Shown: positions 26,720-36,262 of the stretch, one piece after another
Position numbering within the stretch: position 1 is the stretch's first letter
How the letters are laid out: the number at the start of each line of letters is the position of its first letter
NCBI GenBank assembly: GCA_002415855.1
Contig: DIAS01000126.1
Location: forward strand, 24,237-88,236
Length of the DNA stretch: 64,000 nucleotides
Origin: Bacteroidales bacterium UBA5072
GTDB lineage: Bacteria; Bacteroidota; Bacteroidia; Bacteroidales; UBA10428
Reading direction: 5' to 3'
Notes under the pieces: model-generated
The model's database searches: none
The model's input: the letters and a program-made list of their open reading frames with translations, nothing else
What the model was told of the DNA's origin: nothing
Position numbers and translations under genes: made by a program

Positions 26720-29113
26720 ATGAAATACAACACATCAAGCAAGGTAGAAGATTACTACAACAGTATTCACAAGGATTTTGATTTGAGCAGATCCTATCAT
26801 AAAATTCCGCTGATCGTGGTGGATAATTATGTTGAGCTTGGGCAGCTGACGGCCTTGCGGTTTCTCGAATGGGTGTGCCTGAATCCGGGTGGGGTCATTG
26901 CTCTTCCTACCGGTAAAACACCCGAATTCTTCATCAGATGGGTACAGTTTTACATGGCCAACTGGAAGAAGGAATTAAATGATGGTATACTGGCCAGGAT
27001 CGGACTCGACAAGAAATTGCAGCCCGACATGAAATCGTTGCATTTCTTTCAGCTTGACGAATTTTTCCCGATCAGACCGGAGCATGAAAGATCGTTTACC
27101 TATTTTGTGAAGAATTTCTATATGGATGGTTTTGGTTTTGATCCCAAAAAGGTTCACCTGATCAACACTTTTGACATTCCTGAAAAAGCCAGGAAGGAAT
27201 TTGGCAAGATCCAGAACCTCGATGAGGTATTCCCCGACGGGGTTATTGATCTGGGCTTGCGCATCCAGAAACCGAACAACGAAAGGGATCTGTTGAAGCA
27301 GAAAACAATTAAAATGTTCGATCAGTTCTGCCAGGATTATGAAGATGATATTCAGCAACGGGGTGGAATCGGGTTTTTCCTGGGAGGTATCGGTCCCGAT
27401 GGCCATATTGCATTTAATGTTAAAGGATCGGCCCATCATTCACACACACGGCTCACCAACATCAACTATGAAACACAGGCAGCGGCTGCGGCTGATCTGG
27501 GTGGTATTGAACTGGTCCGCAAAAAGGCAGTGATCACCATCGGACTTCATACCATTACCTATAATCCCGACACAGTGGCCATAATCATCGCTGCAGGTCA
27601 GTCGAAATCCGAGCAGGTTTACAATGCGGTAGAAAAGGATCCGTCCATAACCTACCCGGCTACCAGTTTGCAGAAACTGAGAAATGCCCGTTTTTTTGCC
27701 ACACGCAGTGCCACCAGTCTCCTTACCCTGAGTGAGAAGAATATCAAACAATTATACACAGAGAAAAAACTTCCGGCGAATTATTATGAAAAACTGATTC
27801 TTGATGGCGCCGACAGATCCAAGCTTTCACTGGTTGAAGCATCCAGATCCGATTATGAAAAGAAATCAGCCGATATTCCCGAATGGCGGATTGCCTGCGA
27901 AATCAGTGGCAAACCGTTGGACAAGCTGAGCGAAGAAATATACAGAAGCTTATCCGACAAGCTCCAGTATGGCATCAACGTCCCGGATAACCAACGGATC
28001 CTGCACACGGCTCCGCATCACGATGACATTGAGCTGGCTTATTTCCCGCTGTTGCATCACCTGGTACGGTCACCCAACAATGAGAACTATTTTGTATACT
28101 GCACAAGCGGTTTTACAGCAGTTACCAATTTCTATGTGCTGGAACGGCTCGAAAACCTGCAGAAGCTCATCCTGACGGGAAGAATCAGTGATGGGCAGAC
28201 CATCAGCAGGCTGGCAGACTATGGTAACGCCCAGGATGATATTACCGGGTATCTGAATGGTATTGCTTTACAGGATACAGACCTTCAGTACTTTCATCTC
28301 AGCAAGCGGCTTACCCGGTTGTTTCTGAATGAGCTCAAGGTAAAAGATCTGAACAAGGTGGCAGCTTATGTGGGGGACCTCATCACACAGCTCAAGGGTA
28401 TTGAACCAGGACGGTCGGAGCCTGCCATATTCCATCTGATTAAGGGATGGCTGAGGGAATATGAAGCCGAGCTGGTCTGGGCCTATTTTGGTATAGACAT
28501 GGATCATGTTTCCCATTTGCGGTTACCCTTTTATTCTGCCAATATCTTCCCCGAATATCCAAACTTTGAACAAGATGTTCAACCCATCATCGGACTGCTC
28601 GAGAAGATCAAGCCCACGATCATTACGCTGGCCCTGGATCCCGAGGGAAGCGGTCCGGACACGCACTATAAAACACTGATTGCCTTATCCGACGCCATTG
28701 ATAAATACGCATCAGGCCGACCGGAGATGAATCTCCGCGTTTGGGGATATCGCAATATCTGGTCGCGTTACCGGATTGATGAGGTAAATAAAATTATTCC
28801 CACCTCGTTGAATTCATTCGCCGTGCTTCACAACATGTTCAACAGTTGTTTCCTGAGCCAGAAATCAGCCTCATTCCCGAGTTTTGAACTGGACGGGACT
28901 TTCAGTGAGCTGGCACAGAAAATTTGGGTGGAACAGCACAACCACCTGGTTGATCTTATGGGTCAGGAGTTCTTTTATGACAGTCCGAATCCTATGTTAC
29001 GGCGCAGCTATGGTGCAATTTACCTGAAGGATATGAGTTACAAGGAATTCAGTGATTATCTGATACCGGTCAGGCGTCTGCTGAAGTCCAAGGAATACCT
29101 GGGAGGTAACTAA
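26720..29113 (+). CDS. NagB-like / PIG-L deacetylase fusion protein
   Basis: This 797-residue protein fuses a glucosamine-6-phosphate deaminase-like domain (about 35-340) to a PIG-L/LmbE zinc deacetylase domain (about 425-680). NagB features include ALPTGKTP, Asp113 in QLDEFF, and Asp227/His229 in GPDGHIAFN. The residue matching catalytic Glu148 of E. coli NagB is Val234. PIG-L features are His433, Asp435 and Asp436 (PHHDD) and His649 (PDTHYKT). A NagB plus PIG-L layout occurs in Bacteroidota. It could couple deacetylation of an N-acetyl amino sugar to isomerisation or deamination, but the Glu-to-Val change makes true NagB activity doubtful. It is in an operon with the ROK regulator and ends at a strong bidirectional terminator. 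Confidence 0.88.
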   Translation: MKYNTSSKVEDYYNSIHKDFDLSRSYHKIPLIVVDNYVELGQLTALRFLEWVCLNPGGVIALPTGKTPEFFIRWVQFYMANWKKELNDGILARIGLDKKLQPDMKSLHFFQLDEFFPIRPEHERSFTYFVKNFYMDGFGFDPKKVHLINTFDIPEKARKEFGKIQNLDEVFPDGVIDLGLRIQKPNNERDLLKQKTIKMFDQFCQDYEDDIQQRGGIGFFLGGIGPDGHIAFNVKGSAHHSHTRLTNINYETQAAAAADLGGIELVRKKAVITIGLHTITYNPDTVAIIIAAGQSKSEQVYNAVEKDPSITYPATSLQKLRNARFFATRSATSLLTLSEKNIKQLYTEKKLPANYYEKLILDGADRSKLSLVEASRSDYEKKSADIPEWRIACEISGKPLDKLSEEIYRSLSDKLQYGINVPDNQRILHTAPHHDDIELAYFPLLHHLVRSPNNENYFVYCTSGFTAVTNFYVLERLENLQKLILTGRISDGQTISRLADYGNAQDDITGYLNGIALQDTDLQYFHLSKRLTRLFLNELKVKDLNKVAAYVGDLITQLKGIEPGRSEPAIFHLIKGWLREYEAELVWAYFGIDMDHVSHLRLPFYSANIFPEYPNFEQDVQPIIGLLEKIKPTIITLALDPEGSGPDTHYKTLIALSDAIDKYASGRPEMNLRVWGYRNIWSRYRIDEVNKIIPTSLNSFAVLHNMFNSCFLSQKSASFPSFELDGTFSELAQKIWVEQHNHLVDLMGQEFFYDSPNPMLRRSYGAIYLKDMSYKEFSDYLIPVRRLLKSKEYLGGN

Positions 29114-29118
29114 AAGAA

Positions 29119-29161
29119 AAAACACCCTTCAGGCAACCAGTGACCGCCTGAAGGGTGTTTT
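29119..29161. terminator. Bidirectional rho-independent terminator
   Basis: A perfect 16-bp stem (AAAACACCCTTCAGGC / GCCTGAAGGGTGTTTT) closes an 11-base loop. T-runs occur at the 3' side in both directions. It lies between the convergent NagB/PIG-L gene and the PpiD-like gene. Confidence 0.93.
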
Positions 29162-29167
29162 CTGGTG

Positions 29168-31288
29168 CTAATAAAATTCCCGGCGGTTGTCTTTTATCTT
29201 GGCCAGTTCCTTCAAAGCCTCGTAAGCACTGTAATTTGTTTTTGCCGCATAACTGCGCTCTACGTAGTTCCTGGCCAGTTCGGTTCCTGTTTTAACCTCG
29301 GCTTCGGTCGGGTCTGTACTGTTGTTAACAGCGAGAACATAGACACCGTTTTCACCGATGATTGGTTCCGAAATTTCGTCCTTTTCGAGGGCTAAGGCAG
29401 TGGCAATAACCTGCGGTTCAATTCCGGCATTTCCAAGGGACGAAGAAGTAAATCTGAGGCCGGTGACAGGTTCAACGGGTAATCCCAGACTCCTTGACAG
29501 TCCTTCGATGGTTTTTGCCGAGGCCCTCCTGGATTCTATTTCAGCCACAATCTTTTCAGCTTTCCTTTGCTGTCTGACCCTGTTTTCCACGTCAGCCCTA
29601 ACGTCAGCAAGCGGCGCAGGACCCTCCTCTCTGACTTTGTCCACCACACCCACAACATATTTGTTCCCGAATTTGAAAACGGCGGAAATATCATGTTCTT
29701 CTGCCTTATAGGCCCAACTTACCAAGGCCCGTGCCGATTCGAGGTCATTCACCTTTTTGTCCATCGGGGCCAGGTTTAAAGCAGTACGCGTACTGGCAGA
29801 GAGCTTTTCGGTCTCGATCGCCTTGTTGAATTTTTCATAGGAATTGTTCATGCCTGCAAATTCATTGGCTTTTACGTAATAACCATGGTCGGTTTCCTCA
29901 CTTGCAATTACCGTCTTCACCAGTGTACCAATCTGTACCTTTTTTGTTGGCCTCGACTGATCCTGTATCTGAATAATATGTAATCCGTACTGGGAGGGAA
30001 CGATCTTCAGATCACCCGTTTTGCCCAGGAAACAACTGTCGTTGAATGACTGAACCATCTGACCTTCTTTGAACCAGCCAAGGTCTCCGCCGGTCTGCGC
30101 CGAACCATCCGCAGAGTAAAGCATAGCCAGGGTGGCAAAGCTGGTTCCGCCCTTGATCAGGTTAACAAGACTATCGGCCATATGAAAAATCTGTTGTGCG
30201 TTGTTCTGTGAAGCGCGCAACAGAATGTGGCGAGCCTTTACCGAATCAGGTAAATATTTGACGGCAGCAAGCCGAGATGCCCTGAAGGCAGTGCCGTCAA
30301 AATACGGGCCATAAACAGCACCCTGCTGGCCGGCACTGAACATGAAACTGCCAATTGAGTCGGGCAGTTCTCCCTGAGCATAATTCTTTGAATCGAAAGG
30401 TTCATCGGATTCCATGCTCACAAACTGACTTACATTATCCGTCTTTTCAAAATCGGGCAGGAGATCGTTGAGTGCCTGGCTGGCCGCCTGCTTGTCAGCC
30501 TGGGAAGGTGTGACTTCAAAATAAACATACCGGATGTCACGTGATTCCTTCTGTTTGAAAAGATTGATGTTCTCTTTGTAGTACTTTTTGATATCCTTTT
30601 CGGTAACGGTAATGGCGGAATCTGGCAAGGTATTAAAACCCTTAACAATAAAATTGACATCCACGGCCCTCGCTGCTTCCTTTTGCTGCAGGGAGGCTTC
30701 AAATCGGGTGGCATACAATCCTTTTCTGATCAGGTTAAGGTACTTGATATTCTTGCGCTGCCTGAAGATCTCATTCTCGATATAGAGGTAGTACTTTTTA
30801 TCTTCTGAAGATTCATCTTCCGTACTGATTCTTTGCATAAAGGCATTGAGTGCCTGACGGTTAAGCACACCGGTCTGCTGGTCGGTAAATAACTGTGCAA
30901 TAGCAGGGTGAGGATTCTCGCCCATGATGAGGTTCCGAAGCTCCTCTTCGGAAACGTCAATACCCAGCTTGCTGTATTGCTTCTCCAGGAGCATATCCTG
31001 AATCATGTTCTCCCAGGTAACATTCCTGATCTGATCCATGGTTGCTTCATCAAGACTGGTTTGCCCTGACTGCAGTTTCTGCATCTGCTCGAGCTTATTG
31101 ACAAGGGTCTCAAAATCGGTATAGGGAACTGATTTACCGGAAACCTCGGCAATTTCATACTTGGACCGTGTAAAAAGGGAACCGCTTGAATCCAGAAAAT
31201 CACTCAATACAAATGCCAGTAAAGACAATCCTATCACAATAGCCAGGAGGAGTCCGGCCTTAACTCTCAGTTTTTCTAATATTGCCAT
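29168..31288 (-). CDS. Peptidyl-prolyl isomerase, PpiD/SurA-like periplasmic foldase
   Basis: A 706-residue protein anchored by one N-terminal membrane helix (about 12-32), then a SurA-N-like helical domain (about 45-240) and a parvulin rotamase domain (about 345-440; VKARHILLR, GGDLGWFKEGQM, SQYGLHIIQI). The C-terminal part (about 550-700) looks like a second, diverged rotamase-associated module. The layout is that of PpiD, which helps outer-membrane proteins fold in the periplasm. It lies 93 bases downstream of the CNNM/CorC gene on the minus strand and may share its transcript. Confidence 0.92.
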   Translation of the reverse strand: MAILEKLRVKAGLLLAIVIGLSLLAFVLSDFLDSSGSLFTRSKYEIAEVSGKSVPYTDFETLVNKLEQMQKLQSGQTSLDEATMDQIRNVTWENMIQDMLLEKQYSKLGIDVSEEELRNLIMGENPHPAIAQLFTDQQTGVLNRQALNAFMQRISTEDESSEDKKYYLYIENEIFRQRKNIKYLNLIRKGLYATRFEASLQQKEAARAVDVNFIVKGFNTLPDSAITVTEKDIKKYYKENINLFKQKESRDIRYVYFEVTPSQADKQAASQALNDLLPDFEKTDNVSQFVSMESDEPFDSKNYAQGELPDSIGSFMFSAGQQGAVYGPYFDGTAFRASRLAAVKYLPDSVKARHILLRASQNNAQQIFHMADSLVNLIKGGTSFATLAMLYSADGSAQTGGDLGWFKEGQMVQSFNDSCFLGKTGDLKIVPSQYGLHIIQIQDQSRPTKKVQIGTLVKTVIASEETDHGYYVKANEFAGMNNSYEKFNKAIETEKLSASTRTALNLAPMDKKVNDLESARALVSWAYKAEEHDISAVFKFGNKYVVGVVDKVREEGPAPLADVRADVENRVRQQRKAEKIVAEIESRRASAKTIEGLSRSLGLPVEPVTGLRFTSSSLGNAGIEPQVIATALALEKDEISEPIIGENGVYVLAVNNSTDPTEAEVKTGTELARNYVERSYAAKTNYSAYEALKELAKIKDNRREFY

Positions 31289-31381
31289 GTAGAACTATGC
31301 TTAAAATGTTCAAAAAAAATCGGGTACGAATATAGCAATTAATCTCATTTAAAAGAATGAAATAAAAAAAATAGCAATCCC

Positions 31382-32653
31382 TTATTCATGCAGGGTTTTG
31401 AGTTGGACCAGCTCAATACGTGTACGGCTTACTTTCAGTATCCTGATCTCATATTTCTCGGTAACGATTTTATCGTTCAATTTTGGAATGTTCTGGTGCT
31501 GAAAGATGATATAACCTGCCAGCGTGTCATATTCTTCCGATTCGGGAAGGTTGAGGTTGTATTTTTCATTGAGGTAGTCAATTTCAAGCCGGCCGGAAAA
31601 AATATACTGCCCCTTATCCGGGTTCTTTTCGATAAATTCATCCACATCATGTTCATCGTCTATTTCTCCGAAAATTTCTTCCATGATATCTTCAATGGTA
31701 AGCATACCGGAGATCCCGCCAAATTCATCCACCACAACTGCAACACTCCTGTGTTCCTGAATGAATTTTTTCAGGAGTTTATTTGCCGGCATGGTTTCCG
31801 GAATATAGGAAACCTGGATCATCATGGAGGTTACGGAAGGCGGATTTTTAAACAATTCCTTGGAGGTTACATAACCAATCATGTTATCGATGTTCTCATC
31901 GTAAATCAGGATTTTCGAAAATCCAGTTTCCACGAATCGCTGGCGCAGGTCATCAATGGAATCCTTAACATTCAGGGCAACAATTTCAGTTCGCGGTATC
32001 ATGCAGTCCCTTACCTTGACATTCGAAAAATCAAGGGCATTCTGGAAGAGTTTGATTTCATCCTTTTCTTCGCTGTTGGCATCGCCTTTTTTGTCCTGGC
32101 TCTCATCAATGAGGTGATTCAGGTCCACCTTCCCGAAAACCATGTTGTCGTACTGGTTTACGGAATCCAACCTGAGTATGGATTTCAGGATCAGGTTGGA
32201 AAGCCTGTGTGTCAGTCCGCTTATGGGATAAAGCACGATAAAGACAAGCAGGAGGGGAAACGACATGAAACGCAGAGCAAGGTTCGGATTGATTCTTACC
32301 AGGGCTTTGGGTAAAAACTCAGCCACTACAAGGACAATCAGGGTTGATAAAAGGGTCTGAATAGCCAGGACACCGAATTCGGTGAAACCAACCCGGCTGA
32401 TGGCAGGCTCGAGCCACCTGGCCATAAAGATACCATAGATAACGATGGCGATGTTGTTGCCAAGCTGGATGGTGGCAATGTACTGTCCCGACCTTTCCTG
32501 AAAAATGCCGATAATACGCGAGGAAAACAGGCCCTGTTTCCGTTCAAGTTCGAGCCTGAGTTTATTGGATGCGAGAAAGGCAATTTCCATGCCTGCAAAG
32601 AATGCAGCCAGCAGCAAAGACAACAATATTACCAAAGCCTGGTTCATGATCAC
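31382..32653 (-). CDS. CNNM/CorC-type transporter (DUF21, CBS pair, CorC_HlyC domain)
   Basis: This 423-residue inner-membrane protein has a DUF21/CNNM transmembrane domain (about 1-190; AGMEIAFLASNKLRLELER, LPKALVRINP), a CBS pair (about 210-335; VRDCMIPRTEI, VVVDEFGGISGMLTIEDI) and a C-terminal CorC_HlyC domain (about 345-420). Family members handle Mg2+ or Co2+ efflux; some Bacteroidota homologues are gliding protein GldE, so that is an alternative, but no gld genes are adjacent. It follows lptC by 15 bases on the minus strand. Confidence 0.9.
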   Translation of the reverse strand: MIMNQALVILLSLLLAAFFAGMEIAFLASNKLRLELERKQGLFSSRIIGIFQERSGQYIATIQLGNNIAIVIYGIFMARWLEPAISRVGFTEFGVLAIQTLLSTLIVLVVAEFLPKALVRINPNLALRFMSFPLLLVFIVLYPISGLTHRLSNLILKSILRLDSVNQYDNMVFGKVDLNHLIDESQDKKGDANSEEKDEIKLFQNALDFSNVKVRDCMIPRTEIVALNVKDSIDDLRQRFVETGFSKILIYDENIDNMIGYVTSKELFKNPPSVTSMMIQVSYIPETMPANKLLKKFIQEHRSVAVVVDEFGGISGMLTIEDIMEEIFGEIDDEHDVDEFIEKNPDKGQYIFSGRLEIDYLNEKYNLNLPESEEYDTLAGYIIFQHQNIPKLNDKIVTEKYEIRILKVSRTRIELVQLKTLHE

Positions 32654-32668
32654 TTGTTAATTTTAAGC

Positions 32669-33277
32669 TCAGGGATCCTGATCTTCGGGAGGAAGGTCAT
32701 CCCTGACATTTATTCTTCCTTTGTAACCTTTCATCCACCACTTTGAAAGATCCTCCCTGGCTTCAAAGCCATATTCACCGTAAAAAACCCCATCCTGATT
32801 TGTAATGGTGGAAAATTTGTCGGAATAGATGCGCTTTTCTTTCTGGTCCCAGAAGATTTCCTCGGTCTCCAGTTTTTCTCCTGTGCGCTGATTCTCAGCC
32901 AGCACCTGACTCCTGCCCTCCCACAGCTGCTTCTTTTTATACAGGATTGCATAATTGGCCTGAATATAGGATTCAGGATTACCGGCCAGATCGTAAAAAA
33001 TCACCTTTATCCCCTTGGGAAATTCGGTGTAGGGATCCTCCTTGCGGTTGAAATCATTGGCCTCGGGCGCTATGATCTTCCCTTTCAGCAGACCTGAATC
33101 GGTATAGGAGATCTCTATATTAAATCCGGAAACGTCGGGCAGATCTACTTTGTTAGTCAATGCATTAATAGTCTCAATATCGTTCTGACAGGATACCAGG
33201 ATGCCGTAAATGAAAACCGTCAGAAGCGGCATCATTATTCTTCTGATCCTTTGCCGTTTGATATTCAGCGTATTCAT
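32669..33277 (-). CDS. lptC: LPS export protein LptC (lipoprotein form)
   Basis: A 202-residue protein whose N-terminal helix ends in a lipobox-like LVSC at about residue 29, so it may be a lipoprotein instead of a TM-anchored LptC. The body has the LptC beta-jellyroll pattern (LKGKIIAPEANDF, PKGIKVIFYD, WEGRSQVLAENQRTGEKLET, EIFWDQKEKRIYSDKF). LptC carries LPS from LptBFG to LptA in the periplasm. It follows coaX by 10 bases; no other lpt gene is in the window. Confidence 0.9.
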   Translation of the reverse strand: MNTLNIKRQRIRRIMMPLLTVFIYGILVSCQNDIETINALTNKVDLPDVSGFNIEISYTDSGLLKGKIIAPEANDFNRKEDPYTEFPKGIKVIFYDLAGNPESYIQANYAILYKKKQLWEGRSQVLAENQRTGEKLETEEIFWDQKEKRIYSDKFSTITNQDGVFYGEYGFEAREDLSKWWMKGYKGRINVRDDLPPEDQDP

Positions 33278-33287
33278 GTTTATCTTC

Positions 33288-34010
33288 TCATGTGTTGAAT
33301 TCCAGAATGAAATTCAGTCCCTTTAGTACCAGTTCCGGAATTGCAAAGATGGTTCTTTTCAGTTCAGAAACAAAGAAACTGGCATCTCCTCCGGTAATGA
33401 TGAATTTGCAGTCCGCATATTTTCCGGCGAAATCATCCATATACCCGTTGAGTTCATAGGCTATGCCCTGCTGAACTCCTGCTGCAATGGCCGTACGGGT
33501 GTCTGTTCCGAACTTCGGATAGCCGCTGTCGCGGTTCATGAGAGGCAACTTTGCGGTATATTCATGCAATGCCCTGAAACGTATCTGTAAACCTGGAGAG
33601 ATATTCCCTCCTTGGTATTCCCCGTTTGCGCTGACAAAATCTATCGTGATGGCTGTTCCGGCATCAATTACCAGCAAGTTACTGCCCGGAAATAAATACC
33701 GGGCTCCGGCACAGGCAGCTATTCTGTCGCGCCCCAGGGTTTCGGGCGTTCTGTACTTAATCGTCAGGGGCAAGGGTGTGGTGTGATCGAGCAAGATCAT
33801 TTTTTTAAACACTGTGGCATGGGCATTCATTAAGGCAGGATATTCCGTGCTTACGGATGATACAATTGCCTTATCCGCATGTCTCCTGCTGATGATGTTG
33901 CCGAAGTCCACAGGGTCTTCCCTGGGGAACCGGTAATTTTCGATGATTTCTCCCTGTTCAAACCAGGCAACTTTGATCAGGGTGTTGCCAATATCAGCTA
34001 CCAGATTCAT
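33288..34010 (-). CDS. coaX: Type III pantothenate kinase
   Basis: A 240-residue enzyme that phosphorylates pantothenate, the first step to CoA; coaD lies elsewhere in this window. It has the ASKHA fold with DIGNT at the N-terminus, TPETLGRDR, VIDAGTAITID and GGNISPGL. I set the start at the ATG at 34010, where DIGNT follows after a few residues; the frame extends back to 34136 but that extension has no family features and reaches into the flippase gene. It is followed at 10 bases by lptC. Confidence 0.95.
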   Translation of the reverse strand: MNLVADIGNTLIKVAWFEQGEIIENYRFPREDPVDFGNIISRRHADKAIVSSVSTEYPALMNAHATVFKKMILLDHTTPLPLTIKYRTPETLGRDRIAACAGARYLFPGSNLLVIDAGTAITIDFVSANGEYQGGNISPGLQIRFRALHEYTAKLPLMNRDSGYPKFGTDTRTAIAAGVQQGIAYELNGYMDDFAGKYADCKFIITGGDASFFVSELKRTIFAIPELVLKGLNFILEFNT

Positions 34011-34107
34011 GGTTCTGCTCTTTCCGATTTGCCTGTCAAAGTTATCGAATTGCTGATGCTTTTCAAAATGTGAGAATTTACATACATGGTTCTGCCGGAA
34101 ATCAAAA

Positions 34108-35550
34108 TTACTGATCAGGTGCAAGCAAGCCGGCAATTGACTTTAATTTTATCAATCCCAGGGCCATTGACAGCAATGCTGCCATAAGAAAATATAATCC
34201 TAGTGAATAGATCCAGAATACCGGCAGGTTGCTGATCAGCACACTGCCTGCCGCTACCAGGCTTATGAAAACGGCCAAACGTATCAGGAGCCTGAAGTCG
34301 GTCTTCAAGCGGAATATGCGTTTGACCAGGATGATCTGGTACAGTGAGGTAAAGAGCTGGGTTGCCATATTGGCAATGGCAGCGCCAATGACGCCGTATT
34401 TCCTGATCAGCACGACGTTCAGTGTAAGATTTATCGATACTGCAATCAGGGCCATGGTATTGAGTTGAAAAAGACTTCCGTTGGCTGTCAGCAGCGTGCC
34501 AAATATATAAGTAATACACATGCCCAGGAAACTGAAGATAAGGATGCCAAATACCCTGGCAGAGTGCTGCACATGCTCGTTATAAAGGACATCAATGATA
34601 TCGGAACGGTATGCCAGGCAGCCAAAGGTTATGGTAATGGCCGGAACCATAAGCAACATGAAGGAAAGACGCGTCAGGTTTTCTATGGATTCACCCTGCT
34701 TGATCATTTTTGAAAAAACCGGCAGGAGTATCAGGGTAAACAGGTAACCGTAATTGGATAATATTTCGATGATCCTGAAACTCTGAGCGTAAATACCGGC
34801 CTGCTCCTTGCCGTTTACCAACATTTTACCCAGCAGTACCGAATCGATCCTGAGGTACGCAGCCATCAGCAGTATGAGCATTGCATATGGAAGACTGCGG
34901 CGAAGCAGGGAACGATAATAGCGCAGATCAAACATGAAGCGGACAGGCTCTGTCTTCGAAAAAACCATGCTGAAAGCCAGGGCTGCCCCGATCAGGTAAG
35001 CAGCTGTTTGCGAATACACCAGCCATTCGATCCTGAATACGTGTCGGGTCACAGGATCAAGTAGCAGGAAACCGCAAATAACAACTACAACAAAACGGTC
35101 CACTACCGAGATAATGCTGTCGGCCCTGAACATGTGCATACCGCCGAGGTTTGCCCTGAAATAAAGAATGAAACTCGCCAGGAACTGATTAAAAAGCAAA
35201 ACCAGCAGTAATTTATATTCTTCCGCCTGCCAGCCCATAAAATAGCCGACAAGGGAGCATACTGTGAAATAAATGATGCCCAGGATAATCTTTAAGGGAA
35301 GAACGGTAGAAAAATACCTGTTCAGGAGGTGGCTGTGACGGGCAATCTCTCGTCTGCTGAAGTTCTCGATGCCCAGGTCGAGCAGTATCTGAAAAATCAG
35401 GGAAAAATTAAGCAGGATGAAATAACTGCCATACTTGCTGGCCCCTACGGCATTTTGCACTCCGACATCAATGCCAAAGGCATAAATTGGCTTAATTAAC
35501 AAATTTAGAAAAAGAAGGAGGGCAAGATTCGTGACAAATTTCCTTTTCAA
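34108..35550 (-). CDS. Polysaccharide flippase (MOP superfamily, Wzx/MATE-like)
   Basis: A 480-residue polytopic membrane protein with about twelve to fourteen helices. The N-terminus (LFLNLLIKPIYAFGIDVGVQ) and the repeated two-bundle layout fit lipid-linked oligosaccharide or O-antigen translocases. It is a lone flippase, with no glycosyltransferases next to it. In Bacteroidota such standalone flippases are widely conserved, but the substrate is unknown. It begins the minus-strand envelope run that continues with coaX 97 bases downstream. Confidence 0.85.
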   Translation of the reverse strand: MKRKFVTNLALLLFLNLLIKPIYAFGIDVGVQNAVGASKYGSYFILLNFSLIFQILLDLGIENFSRREIARHSHLLNRYFSTVLPLKIILGIIYFTVCSLVGYFMGWQAEEYKLLLVLLFNQFLASFILYFRANLGGMHMFRADSIISVVDRFVVVVICGFLLLDPVTRHVFRIEWLVYSQTAAYLIGAALAFSMVFSKTEPVRFMFDLRYYRSLLRRSLPYAMLILLMAAYLRIDSVLLGKMLVNGKEQAGIYAQSFRIIEILSNYGYLFTLILLPVFSKMIKQGESIENLTRLSFMLLMVPAITITFGCLAYRSDIIDVLYNEHVQHSARVFGILIFSFLGMCITYIFGTLLTANGSLFQLNTMALIAVSINLTLNVVLIRKYGVIGAAIANMATQLFTSLYQIILVKRIFRLKTDFRLLIRLAVFISLVAAGSVLISNLPVFWIYSLGLYFLMAALLSMALGLIKLKSIAGLLAPDQ

Positions 35551-35574
35551 AGCAACTGAAAATTATTTTCTTTA

Positions 35575-35582
35575 CAAAGGTA
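35575..35582 (-). promoter_or_regulatory. Candidate -7 element of the flippase promoter
   Basis: On the minus strand TACCTTTG is an exact TAnnTTTG match, 24 bases before the flippase ATG. No TTTG lies at the expected -33 distance. Confidence 0.4.
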
Positions 35583-35625
35583 GGAAGTTTTAAATATTCT
35601 GCGTGAACTAATACCCAATATTGGA

Positions 35626-36225
35626 TTGCTGAAGAGTTTTCACAAATCCGGAATTTATGAGGCTGGCTGTGACGAAGCCGGAAGGGGTTGCCTGGCGGGA
35701 CCGGTATTTGCGGCTGCCGTGGTGCTGCCCTGGAATTTCAGGCATGAACTGCTTAACGATTCCAAGCAAATAAGCGCCCGGGTCCGAGACAGTTTGCGAA
35801 AGGTCATTGAGAAAGAGTCACTGGCCTGGTCTGTGGCATGGCTGGATAATGAAAGGATCGATGAACTGAACATCCTCCGGGCTTCTATCTTCGCGATGCA
35901 CAAAGCCTTGGATCAGCTAAAGATCCGGCCCGCGCATATCCTGGTCGACGGGAATCGCTTTTATCCTTATCATGAGATACCCCACCTGTGCGTAGTGAAA
36001 GGAGATGCCACCTATGCTTCCATTGCCGCGGCATCGGTACTGGCCAAGACCTGGCGTGACGAATACATGGTCTCCCTGCACAAGGAATTCAGTTATTACG
36101 GATGGGACCGGAACAAGGGTTACCCCACTGAAGAGCACCGCACTGCAATTCATAAATTCGGCATTTCGCCTTACCACCGAAAAAGTTTTTCGCTTTTTCG
36201 GAAGCAGCTTGAATTAAATTTTTGA
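35626..36225 (+). CDS. rnhB: Ribonuclease HII (non-ATG start)
   Basis: A 199-residue nuclease that cuts the RNA strand at ribonucleotides in DNA. The family motif GCDEAGRG gives Asp16 and Glu17, with Asp108 in ILVDGN and KGDATYASIAAASVLAKTWRDE following. No ATG or GTG lies between the upstream region and the conserved core; TTG at 35626 (or CTG at 35629) is the likely start and gives the expected N-terminal length. The initiation site is therefore uncertain by a codon or more. Divergent from the flippase. Confidence 0.94.
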   Translation: MLKSFHKSGIYEAGCDEAGRGCLAGPVFAAAVVLPWNFRHELLNDSKQISARVRDSLRKVIEKESLAWSVAWLDNERIDELNILRASIFAMHKALDQLKIRPAHILVDGNRFYPYHEIPHLCVVKGDATYASIAAASVLAKTWRDEYMVSLHKEFSYYGWDRNKGYPTEEHRTAIHKFGISPYHRKSFSLFRKQLELNF

Positions 36226-36262
36226 TTTTTGCATAATTAATATCAACCGTAAATTTTCAACT

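Noticed and set aside
31388..32314. A 308-codon plus-strand open frame opposite the CNNM/CorC gene
   Set aside because: The minus-strand gene shows clear DUF21, CBS and CorC_HlyC motifs over the same bases; the plus-strand frame has none.
34011..34136. An N-terminal extension of coaX
   Set aside because: CoaX proteins begin a few residues before DIGNT, which matches the ATG at 34010; the extension has no conserved content.
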